Shown here piece after piece: positions 26,933 to 34,970 of a stretch of 64,000 nt of DNA. Positions within the stretch are counted from its first letter, which is position 1. The number at the start of each line of letters is the position of its first letter. Below the pieces are notes generated by a model that was given only the letters and a program-made list of their open reading frames with translations, was not told where the DNA came from and searched no databases. The stretch is from assembly GCA_963815785.1 (NCBI GenBank), contig CAWFHZ010000016.1, positions 1 through 64,000 of the forward strand, read 5' to 3'. The position numbers and the translations under genes were made by a program. Origin of the DNA: DATFVA01 sp963815785. GTDB lineage: Bacteria; Bacteroidota; Ignavibacteria; Ignavibacteriales; Ignavibacteriaceae.

Positions 26933-28018
26933 TTATTTTAGTAAAATAGATGAAACAAATCCTTGAACACCGGTACCAATATTTTGAATGCTCGTTCCAT
27001 CCCATTTAAAAATACCGTTCACAGTTTTTCCATTAACAGTGGTAAATAAGCCTCCGACATACAAAAAGTCGCCGGATGTATATAAGCTATTTGGCCAATT
27101 ATCAAATGAGAACTTATTAAAATCCCAATCACTTCCGGTCCAAATTGCATAATATGGCAAATCATTTGAACCATTTGATTGACCCGCTAAATGGAGTTCA
27201 TTTTTATACACTGTCGCCACATATATTCTGTTTGAAATGGCAGTACTATCGACCGATTGCCAAATACTGTTATTCCATTTTGCAATATTAGTAACCGTCA
27301 CATTGCCACATTTACTAAAATTGCCAGTAGCGTATAACTCATTATTGAAAACCGTAAGTGTCATTATATAAGAACCTGAATTAACCCCGCTTCCTACCGT
27401 ATCCCAATTTACCCCATTCCATTTAGCGATATTATTTGCATTAAAATTTCCCGAATAGTTTATAGTAAACCAGCCGCCTGCATAAAGTTCATCATTATAA
27501 ACACAAAGTGTATATACTTCATCTGAAAGTCCTTCACCAACTGAGGACCAATTTGTTCCATTCCATTTTGCAATATTATCAGCTTTAATGCCACCAGAGC
27601 TTGAAAACCAACCGCCAGCATAAAGTTCATCTTTATAAACTTTAAGGCTAGTTACTCTACCATTAATTCCACCATCAACTGATGACCATTCTTTCCCATC
27701 CCACTTTGCAATATTTTTAGCTTCCTTCCCTCCAGCTGAATCAATGAATCCACCAACATACAATTCATTATTATAGAAGGCCATACATTCTACATCTGCA
27801 TTTTGCCCCGATATTCCGGTACTAAGTGCACTCCACTTACTTTCATTCCAAACAGCAATATTTTTTATAGATTGATTGCCTGGTATGGTAAATCTACCAC
27901 CAATGAAAAGTGAATCTGAAGGGGATGTGGTGTTCCCATCAATTATTTCAGTTGGAGCTTCTGATTTGCATCCGTAGAATATTATTGAAACTAAAAAAAG
28001 TAAATTTAATATTTTCAT
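26933..28018 (-). CDS. Lipoprotein with delta-60-like beta-propeller repeats (cassette cargo)
   Basis: A 361-residue lipoprotein with lipobox IIFYGC (about residues 12-17). The mature chain is built from 6-7 repeats of the form NIAKWNG-x-WSSVG..G followed by VYNDELYAGGWF, a delta-60/Rax2-type propeller. Unlike the two T9SS propellers nearer the window start, it has no sorting domain and is anchored by lipid instead. Role unknown; surface binding is a fair inference. It sits alone between attC-like sites B and C. Confidence 0.7.
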   Translation of the reverse strand: MKILNLLFLVSIIFYGCKSEAPTEIIDGNTTSPSDSLFIGGRFTIPGNQSIKNIAVWNESKWSALSTGISGQNADVECMAFYNNELYVGGFIDSAGGKEAKNIAKWDGKEWSSVDGGINGRVTSLKVYKDELYAGGWFSSSGGIKADNIAKWNGTNWSSVGEGLSDEVYTLCVYNDELYAGGWFTINYSGNFNANNIAKWNGVNWDTVGSGVNSGSYIMTLTVFNNELYATGNFSKCGNVTVTNIAKWNNSIWQSVDSTAISNRIYVATVYKNELHLAGQSNGSNDLPYYAIWTGSDWDFNKFSFDNWPNSLYTSGDFLYVGGLFTTVNGKTVNGIFKWDGTSIQNIGTGVQGFVSSILLK

Positions 28019-28039
28019 AAATTACTCCCCATATTAGTT

Positions 28040-28266
28040 GCCTAACGATGTTGTGCCTAAGCTGCTGCCCAAAACAACAATGCTGAACAAGAACACTACT
28101 GCAAATGATTTAGTAAACTGTGCTTAACTTTCTTCGCAAGCACAGTTTACAAGTTAATTAGTTAGAATGAACACCTTTAACAAAAACCTTTTTACGGAAC
28201 TACTGACTTAAAAATCTCAATAATGCCGAGTGCGAATTGGCAGTCAGCTTGAGGCACGGGTTAGGC
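28040..28266 (-). repeat. attC-like site C (227 bp)
   Basis: Minus-strand order: R'' GCCTAAC (28266-28260), L'' GTGCCTCAAGCTG, centre, L' CAGCTTAGGCAC (28064-28053), R' GTTAGGC (28046-28040). The arms pair over 12 bp with one extra C, exactly as in site B but with different bases. A central perfect hairpin, GTAAACTGTGCTT with AAGCACAGTTTAC (28113-28150), encloses AACTTTCTTCGC. R'' begins two bases past the stop of the 1,099-residue ORF. Confidence 0.8.
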
Positions 28267-28267
28267 T

Positions 28268-31200
28268 TCAATTCTTCGCACCTTTTTTTAAATTACAATA
28301 TTTATGACTTGCTTGTAAGTTTAAGAACCTATCTTTACCGCCAGGTCCTAGTGGTTTAATATGATCAATATGAATTTCATCGTTAATTAGTAACTTATTC
28401 TCACAAATTGGACACAAACCATTTTGTAGCTTTATCAATTCAATTATTTCTTCTCTAGTCAAAGATATTTTTCTAATATCTTTTTGATATTTCTTCCGAT
28501 ATTCTAAAATCCTCTGATGAAATTGTTCGATTTGATAAGGATTTTCTTCTTTGCTTTTAACGTTTTTTATGCTCTCAAAAATATCTACCAAGTCTTTCTT
28601 TATGTTTGTACGATCACTTAGTACACGCGCTTGATTAATAAAATGAATTAGATACCAGAGTGTATAAAAATCTTGTAAGGTTCTTGAATACCATTTTTGA
28701 TTTTTAACATTAAAAATTCGTGTTAATTCTTTAGCAAGGTATTCTGATTCAATATCTTGCTCTATTTCTTCATCGATTAAAATAGTTTTTAGCTTGCGGA
28801 GAAGTTGTTCTGTTGATTTAATGCTTTTTAGGAAATTTTGTTTTTCTTTTAAATCAATTGTTGCTGTATTTAAGATTTTAGTAACATCAATTTTGCTCTT
28901 GACCCTTATATAAAGACCGGTTGATTTATGATGTATATCTAAGAATGGATAAAATTGATCCGAATCGAAATCAGTAAATTCATTTTTATATTCCAAGTAA
29001 GAAAATATAGTATACATTTCCTCATTTTTCATTCTAGTGTCATTTCGACTTTGTAGTAAGTAGAACCAATTATCAAATTTATTTACTAGAGACTTTATGT
29101 TGTCAATGATATCTTTATCAACGTATGAATTCCACATCTCAAAAGAATTTTCCTTTATTGGGTAGGGGCGATTGTTTAATCGAATAAATAAATCAACTGG
29201 GTTGAATTCAGGATTATATTTGCTGTCGATCATTATGAAAGATAGCGGGAAATCGTGAATTGCATCCTTTAGCTCTTCAGTTAGTTCGTCAAAAGTAAGG
29301 CCATTTAAATTCTCAAGAATTTTTAATTTAGTTAATCGAAAACCGGTTTTTTCAGATGTTACTCTATTACCTTTTTCATCAATAAATTCTTGGTTCATAA
29401 ATCCTAAAATGGATAATATACGCTGTTGACCATCAATGATTTCATAAATTCCATCTTCACGTTGGAAAATAAACATTGGTGGTAACTTGATTCCTAAAAG
29501 TATGCTTTCAATTATTGCACTCGACTTTACCTTATTAATTACTTCCCCACGTTGATATACTGGGCGAACAAGAAATTTTCTTCTCAACATCATCCGACAA
29601 ATATCATTAATTGTCAACGGGAAAGGTTCCGGCTTATCAATACGTATGTTATCAAAACTGTCAAAGCTATATTCAACAGTACTCTCTTTATATGTTTTTA
29701 TCTTCTTTCTAAATGATTGATTACTAGAAATATAAATATCGAAATTAACATTAAAGACCTTGCTGAAATAATCAGCAATTGTATTGTATCTTGTCATAAA
29801 TTGACTATAAAGAAACTGACTTGAATCATCAATGAATGTTTCAGAATTTTTTCTAAAGAATTTAATTAATTCGGTTGTAAACCCGTTTGTAATCATTTTG
29901 GCAATATCTTTTTTTTCATTTTCAAGTATAGAAATTGCCCAATACAGAGTTTCATAAGCGTATCTAGTAATTTTTAAGTTGTTATTCTCGAATACTTCTT
30001 TTAGTTGCAATAGAATTTTCACTTTTTCAACGAAATTCTTAAATAGACTCATTGTATCAGTAATATTTTCAGAAAATCTATTATAGAAAACATCGAATAT
30101 TTCTTTTTGCCGTGTCGTTGTTATTGGCATCTTTGTACAGATTAACAAAAATCTGATTTCTTGTAGCAATTTTTCGAGCGTTTCCTTTTTATCAAGTTTT
30201 TGTAAATCTGATTCAGCCGCGAATAAAGCTGTAATATTATGAAATAAGTTTTTATTCTTGGAAATGTGCTCTTTAAAATATTTTGTGGGCTCATCATTTA
30301 TATAAATGGCTTTCTCAATTTCTACACGTTTTAAGGGTGTAATTCCAGAATTATATCTTCTAAATATTTCTTTTTTTAACATATCTATTGATTTTTCATC
30401 TAATCTTCTTTCATCAACCAAAGAAAATTTTATAATGCGTATTCTTGTTTCAATAAATAGTTCTTTTAATTTTTCCTCAAGTTCATCGAAAGTTTTTCTT
30501 TCCAAGAATTTTAATAAATACAAACCACTCTTATTTAATGAGAACTCATTTCTATGGAATCTTATTATTGTTTCTAATCTTTGTCGTCCGTCTATCACTT
30601 CCATTTTATTGTTTGATTCAAAAACAATTAATGGAGGGATTTCAGTGCCTATCAAAATGCTTTCAATGAAATATGTACCCTTAACATTATCCCAAACATA
30701 TCTTCGCTGATAGTAAGGTTCATAATTAATCTTATTGATGATGCGTGGAGAAAGAAGCGCATCAATTGTTTTGTCCCAAGTTTCAATTTTTAATAAATAC
30801 CTAAAGATTTCTTGTATTTCTTTGTATTGTAAGAATAATTTTTCCTCAACCTCGTATGAGTAATCTGTTTCATCATTCTCATCTAAAATTTTATTTTGAC
30901 GATAGGATATAACTTGGTTATCCCGCGAACAAATTGGACATTTAGAATTTAAGTGAGTTCTATTAATTATTCGTGCCGGCCATTCATTAAGGCAATCTTT
31001 ACATATCCACCAAACAATTTCATTACTTTTTGCTAAATAATCTTTGGGTGTATTTTTATTCTTTTTATAGTTCCATTCTAAGGCAATTTCAGGATATAAT
31101 GCAGCAACAGACAAGTTCTTTTCCATATTTTCTTTTGCGCATTCAGGGCATCCCATATCTGTTTCAGTCCTACTTCTAACAAAGGTATTCCATTCGTGCT

Positions 31201-31567
31201 TTGGGTTAGTCTTACATTGCCACCATACTCTTCTCACTCCTTTGGGTGCGACTTCATATGGGTTCAATCCTTCGTTTCGTGTTGGATGCCATTCTGCAAG
31301 TAGATTGGGATATAAGGCTGCAAGTGATTCGTCGGGATGAGTACGAAAGGTGGAACAATAAGGACATCCTTTAGTTTTTTTAGTACGATTGTATATAGTG
31401 GCTTCCCAAATATGTTTTGGATTTTTCTTGCATTTCCACCATACCTTTTTTGTTCCCCCCAAGCTAAGGGTATTTGGATCTAAATCACCATTCTTTTCAT
31501 AAAACCATTCTTCTAATAATTCAGGATACTCTTTTGTAAATGGTGGTAATAATTTTCTTTTTGCCAT
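28268..31567 (-). CDS. Giant cassette protein: 3 treble-clef zinc modules, 2 DUF262, HNH nuclease
   Basis: An 1,099-residue cytoplasmic protein. Residues 1-215 hold three DUF4379-like treble-clef modules, each with a W..K/H pattern such as WWKCKKNPKHIWEA and a closing CPYC, CPEC or CPIC. Two DUF262 (GmrSD/ParB-like nucleotidase) domains follow. One is at about 280-420 (YYQRRYVWD then VIDGRQRLETI), the other at about 665-800 (VYQRGEVINK then IIDGQQRILSI). The C terminus (about 1045-1095) is an HNH nuclease with CPIC, EIHIDHIKPLGPGG and HKYCN. DUF262 plus HNH/DUF1524 occurs in GmrSD-type modification-dependent restriction. This single-chain, double-DUF262 layout fits an anti-phage restriction factor (inference). 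It is flanked by attC-like sites C and D. Confidence 0.82.
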   Translation of the reverse strand: MAKRKLLPPFTKEYPELLEEWFYEKNGDLDPNTLSLGGTKKVWWKCKKNPKHIWEATIYNRTKKTKGCPYCSTFRTHPDESLAALYPNLLAEWHPTRNEGLNPYEVAPKGVRRVWWQCKTNPKHEWNTFVRSRTETDMGCPECAKENMEKNLSVAALYPEIALEWNYKKNKNTPKDYLAKSNEIVWWICKDCLNEWPARIINRTHLNSKCPICSRDNQVISYRQNKILDENDETDYSYEVEEKLFLQYKEIQEIFRYLLKIETWDKTIDALLSPRIINKINYEPYYQRRYVWDNVKGTYFIESILIGTEIPPLIVFESNNKMEVIDGRQRLETIIRFHRNEFSLNKSGLYLLKFLERKTFDELEEKLKELFIETRIRIIKFSLVDERRLDEKSIDMLKKEIFRRYNSGITPLKRVEIEKAIYINDEPTKYFKEHISKNKNLFHNITALFAAESDLQKLDKKETLEKLLQEIRFLLICTKMPITTTRQKEIFDVFYNRFSENITDTMSLFKNFVEKVKILLQLKEVFENNNLKITRYAYETLYWAISILENEKKDIAKMITNGFTTELIKFFRKNSETFIDDSSQFLYSQFMTRYNTIADYFSKVFNVNFDIYISSNQSFRKKIKTYKESTVEYSFDSFDNIRIDKPEPFPLTINDICRMMLRRKFLVRPVYQRGEVINKVKSSAIIESILLGIKLPPMFIFQREDGIYEIIDGQQRILSILGFMNQEFIDEKGNRVTSEKTGFRLTKLKILENLNGLTFDELTEELKDAIHDFPLSFIMIDSKYNPEFNPVDLFIRLNNRPYPIKENSFEMWNSYVDKDIIDNIKSLVNKFDNWFYLLQSRNDTRMKNEEMYTIFSYLEYKNEFTDFDSDQFYPFLDIHHKSTGLYIRVKSKIDVTKILNTATIDLKEKQNFLKSIKSTEQLLRKLKTILIDEEIEQDIESEYLAKELTRIFNVKNQKWYSRTLQDFYTLWYLIHFINQARVLSDRTNIKKDLVDIFESIKNVKSKEENPYQIEQFHQRILEYRKKYQKDIRKISLTREEIIELIKLQNGLCPICENKLLINDEIHIDHIKPLGPGGKDRFLNLQASHKYCNLKKGAKN

Positions 31568-31589
31568 ATCTCACTATTTCCTTTAAGAA

Positions 31590-32038
31590 GCCTAACGAAG
31601 TTGCCGATAAGCGGCGCCCCAGAACTATTTTATTAGCCTAATTATTGTACCATAGGCTAAAATATTTGAACCAATAGAGTAACCAGAAGTAAAGTTTTCT
31701 TTATCAACTTTAATATGAATAATTCCATCACCCCCAGAATTAGATGCATTTTCCATTAGTTCTTTAATAAGATAATCAAAAATATCAGTCATTTTTTCCG
31801 GTTTTTTTTGAACTAAAGTGCTAAAGAAAGCACTAGTAGTTCCAATTACTTCGTAATTTTCTTTAATATCCCCAGTGCTTGCAATTATGTCTTCCATTTT
31901 GACTCCATAAATATTAAGAAGGTTTTTATTTAATTTATTTATACACTGCTAAACTGCAATGTTTATTAATCTTACTATACTTAAGAACTACTCAAATCCC
32001 GTTTATATTACGGCGTCCGCTTGATTGGCAGGTTATAT
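31590..32038 (-). repeat. attC-like site D, enlarged by an internal ORF (449 bp)
   Basis: On the minus strand: R'' ATATAAC (32038-32032, overlapping the stop of the upstream ORF), L'' GCCAATCAAGCGG, then a long centre, then L' CCGCTTATCGGC and R' GTTAGGC (31596-31590). The L arms pair apart from an extra C and one G-U-type position. The centre is about 223 bp longer than in sites A-C and contains a 90-residue ORF. Confidence 0.6.
31625..31897 (-). CDS. Small YbjQ/UPF0145-like protein inside attC-like site D
   Basis: A 90-residue protein with the sequence of elements seen in YbjQ/UPF0145 proteins: an opening IIASTGDIKENYEVIGTTSAF, a helix with ALG-like MENASNSGGDGIIHIKVD, and the closing strand SNILAYGTIIRLI. 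The assignment is by pattern only, and the protein is slightly short for the family. Its position between the two arms of an attC-like site is unusual. It reads on the same strand as the cassette genes. Confidence 0.5.
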   Translation of the reverse strand: MEDIIASTGDIKENYEVIGTTSAFFSTLVQKKPEKMTDIFDYLIKELMENASNSGGDGIIHIKVDKENFTSGYSIGSNILAYGTIIRLIK

Positions 32039-33313
32039 TTTTTTTACGAACTTCAAATAGTTAACAATACTTCTGTAGCATATTAATTCTATATCAATAA
32101 ATGGATCTACATCATAAAGTGTTAAATATATTTCATACCCTTTCCAGTCTCTTAAACTGCTACTCCCGCCGTGTAGAATTTCATTTCTTAAATCGAAAAG
32201 TCTATCAGCTTTTTCATCTATCTTTTTATCAATATTTTTTAATGAACATAATCCATTTCTAATACTAGTTTCTACATTGTTCTTTTCACCAAATAAAGCA
32301 TCTAAAGCAATATAAAAGTGCATAAATCTTTCGATATCTGAAGAAGCAAGTAAGCCGTAATTTATAAACTGCGTAGCTGTCTCAAATCTTTTTTTTGATT
32401 CTGAGTTTAATCTATTGATGGATTTAATATAGGAATCAATTTCTTCCAGAGTTTCTATATCTACTTCAAGATGAGATGCAAAAGATGGCTGCAAAAATGG
32501 GAGTGAATTTATTTGTAGATTAAAATCTACAGTATCACTTCCGGGAAATAATATACAATATCTGGGCGTATCATTTTCAATATAATTTTGTAAGGAATCA
32601 TAAGAAGTAATTTTGAATGAACAAACAATGGCAATAAAATCTCTTACAGTAAATGTTAATTTTCTTCTGGCTCCTTTTTCAGTCCCATTTGTTTTGAATA
32701 TTAACCAAGTCAAAGGAATATTGTATGCAGCAGGGATTATAGACCTATTGTAATTTTGTCCATTACTAGGATTGAAGCCGTTAGAAGATTTAAAATCACG
32801 ACTTATCTTTTCCCAATTCATTGCATCAGATGGCGCTAATAATGCTAAATCTAAACTTTCAAAAATATAAGAGTTTGATTTTATTATGGTTAATGGAAAT
32901 AAATTCATCCAATCAATTATTGATGACATTAGCTTATTCTCAATAATACAATATAATTTTTTTGATACATTTTTGTAATCTGAATTAATACTTACTTCCA
33001 ACAAATTATCTGCTTCAGATTTAAAAACTAAATCAGAATTAAAAATATCTTTATTAAATCCATTATTTTGAATTGTATCTATAATTACTGTCGAGAAATA
33101 TTCATAATCACCACCCAAAAACCTTTTGTCAGATGAAATAATCATTTTAGACAAATCATTTCGAAGCTTAAAGCTTTTTTTTGTGTACCACCACTGCAAA
33201 CCAATATTACCAATTAAAAAACTTGTTGGGAAACAGTCATTATAACTCATTTTATGAAGTTTTATTTCACGTAATAAAGCTAATATTTTACCATATATCT
33301 TTTCTTTACCCAA
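32033..33313 (-). CDS. Apea-like HEPN protein (first cassette gene)
   Basis: A 426-residue protein, mostly unfamiliar. The C-terminal third (about 300-400) has SSDIERFMHFYIALDALFGE, a helical stretch, then DLRNEILHGG, the RxxxxH arrangement of Apea-type HEPN domains. Many HEPN proteins are RNases in toxin or abortive-infection systems, so a defence role is possible. The N-terminal half carries no motif I can place. The start may be TTG 33313 or an ATG at about 33250; neither has a strong ribosome binding site. The stop codon overlaps the R'' box of attC-like site D, as in other cassettes. Confidence 0.55.
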   Translation of the reverse strand: MGKEKIYGKILALLREIKLHKMSYNDCFPTSFLIGNIGLQWWYTKKSFKLRNDLSKMIISSDKRFLGGDYEYFSTVIIDTIQNNGFNKDIFNSDLVFKSEADNLLEVSINSDYKNVSKKLYCIIENKLMSSIIDWMNLFPLTIIKSNSYIFESLDLALLAPSDAMNWEKISRDFKSSNGFNPSNGQNYNRSIIPAAYNIPLTWLIFKTNGTEKGARRKLTFTVRDFIAIVCSFKITSYDSLQNYIENDTPRYCILFPGSDTVDFNLQINSLPFLQPSFASHLEVDIETLEEIDSYIKSINRLNSESKKRFETATQFINYGLLASSDIERFMHFYIALDALFGEKNNVETSIRNGLCSLKNIDKKIDEKADRLFDLRNEILHGGSSSLRDWKGYEIYLTLYDVDPFIDIELICYRSIVNYLKFVKKI

Positions 33314-33642
33314 CTTGTATTGTTTTTTAATTCTTGAAAAATATAACTATTAATTATGCCGCCAAATATCCGTATAACTATCCCGCGGCAAGAATGTTAT
33401 ATTCCACTTAAAACTTTTATTATTGGATATTTTCAAAACTTTTTGCGGCATATCATTCCACATATTTAAGAATGTTATCCAGACAGTTTCTTCGCGGGTC
33501 CCTTACTGAATTCATCAACAACAATACCCCGTGACTTCTTAGTATTTTCAACAAAATTCATTTATAACATAAATCAATTTTGAATTACAGGCAATATTTT
33601 TTTTAATTTTATTATTATTTTTATTACCAACTAAATTTTATA
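33314..33642. other. Gene-free stretch at the head of the cassette array
   Basis: No gene seen. ATGCCGC (about 33357) and GCGGCAT (about 33443) are inverted copies, GCGGCA also recurs at about 33393, and AAGAATGTTAT appears twice (about 33400 and 33460). This is where an attI site or array promoter would be expected. I see neither an IntI gene nor a clear attI. Confidence 0.4.
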
Positions 33643-33648
33643 GTGATT

Positions 33649-34506
33649 ATGCTCCATATCGGCACTTGTTCTTGGAAATACGATTTCTGGAAAGGAATCA
33701 TCTACCCCGATAAAGAAAAATTTAATTTCCTTGAAGAATATTCTCAGCATTATGATACTGTAGAAGTAGATCAGTGGTTCTGGAGTTTATTCGAAGTTGA
33801 TAAAATTCTGCTCCCAAATGGTAAAGATGTTAAGGATTACACTAAATCAGTTCCAGATGATTTCAAATTCACAATCAAAATACCAAACAGCATCACACTT
33901 ACTCATTTCTACAACCGGAGTAAAAAAGAACCTCTCAAAGAAAATCCTCACTTCTTTGATCCTGAATTATTCGATTCATTTCTAGGCACATTAAAACCAA
34001 TGAAGAAAAAACTTGGACCTTTAATGTTTCAGTTCGAATATCTTAATAAGCAAAAAATGAGCGGACTCCCTGAATTCATAGATCGTTTCGAAGCATTCCT
34101 CGAACAGCTTGATAATAAATACCAATATGGTGTAGAACTCCGGAATCCGAATTATCTTAAAAAACCATTTTTTGAATTCATTCAAAGAAATAATCTTATC
34201 GCAGTATTACTCGAAGGCTACTATATGCCTCCTGTAAAAGAAGTATTCAAAGAATTTAAAGATTACATAGAAGATACTGTTGTAATAAGACTTCACGGAC
34301 CGGATAGATCAGGAATGGAAAAGGCAACAGGTAAAGTCTGGAATAAAATCGTTGCCCCAAAAGACGAACAATTAAATGATATTGCAGAAATAGCTCATTA
34401 TTTCCTCAATAAAAAAATGGATGTTTACTTAAACGTAAACAACCATTACGAAGGTTCAGCTCCGCTAACTATACAGAAAATTCAAAAGCTAATTCCGAAC
34501 AAATGA
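33649..34506 (+). CDS. DUF72 family protein (YecE-like TIM barrel)
   Basis: A 285-residue protein of the DUF72/YecE family. It begins IGTCSWKYDFWKGIIYP and has YDTVEVDQWFW, GPLMFQFEY, YGVELRNPNYL and VVIRLHGPDRSG at the usual spacing across a TIM-barrel fold. The biochemical activity of the family is unsettled. The ATG at 33649 is preferred over a GTG two codons earlier. The stop overlaps the start of the next gene (ATGA), so the two proteins are made together. Confidence 0.85.
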   Translation: MLHIGTCSWKYDFWKGIIYPDKEKFNFLEEYSQHYDTVEVDQWFWSLFEVDKILLPNGKDVKDYTKSVPDDFKFTIKIPNSITLTHFYNRSKKEPLKENPHFFDPELFDSFLGTLKPMKKKLGPLMFQFEYLNKQKMSGLPEFIDRFEAFLEQLDNKYQYGVELRNPNYLKKPFFEFIQRNNLIAVLLEGYYMPPVKEVFKEFKDYIEDTVVIRLHGPDRSGMEKATGKVWNKIVAPKDEQLNDIAEIAHYFLNKKMDVYLNVNNHYEGSAPLTIQKIQKLIPNK

Positions 34507-34970
34507 GAACCAGACAAAAATATATTTATGACTATGAAACTAATTTTCTTGTAAGATTCCGAGATGAGAAGGGAAGATATATACAGAAGGCCTTTGGCTA
34601 TGCATCAAAAAGTAAAAAAGAAGTTTTGGCTAAAGCAATTAAATGGCGCGATGAAAATCTTCCTGATATTCGTAAAACCGGAAAAAGAATGCTGCAGAGT
34701 AAACCCCAAAGGAATAAAAAAAATAAACTGCCTGCTGGAATCAGCCTTTCATTCAAGTATAAAGATACAAGGAATAAAAAGTATAAATACCCAATTCTAA
34801 GTATTTCAGCGGGAAAAGATGAAAAAGGTAAGGCACTTATAAAAACTATTCGAATAAATAATTATGCAAATAGTGATGCGGCGATTGAAGCTGCAATAAG
34901 GATAAGAGTGAATTTGCTAATCGAAAATAATAAGACTGAATTACAAAGATTTGAGAATAAGAAAGGTTGA
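34503..34970 (+). CDS. Basic protein with two AP2-like DNA-binding repeats
   Basis: A 155-residue, strongly basic protein. Two similar segments, about 8-52 (NFLVRFRDEKGRYIQKAFGY followed by a Lys-rich helix) and 78-140 (ISLSFKYKDTRNKKYKYPIL followed by an Ala-rich helix), have the three-strand-plus-helix pattern of phage and homing-endonuclease AP2 domains. A DNA-binding role is likely. It is translationally coupled to the DUF72 gene by an ATGA overlap, an uncommon pairing. Confidence 0.55.
   Translation: MRTRQKYIYDYETNFLVRFRDEKGRYIQKAFGYASKSKKEVLAKAIKWRDENLPDIRKTGKRMLQSKPQRNKKNKLPAGISLSFKYKDTRNKKYKYPILSISAGKDEKGKALIKTIRINNYANSDAAIEAAIRIRVNLLIENNKTELQRFENKKG

Noticed and set aside
26707..28266. 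CRISPR array
   Set aside because: The repeats are long, structured, and separated by whole genes rather than by uniform short spacers; no Cas genes are present.
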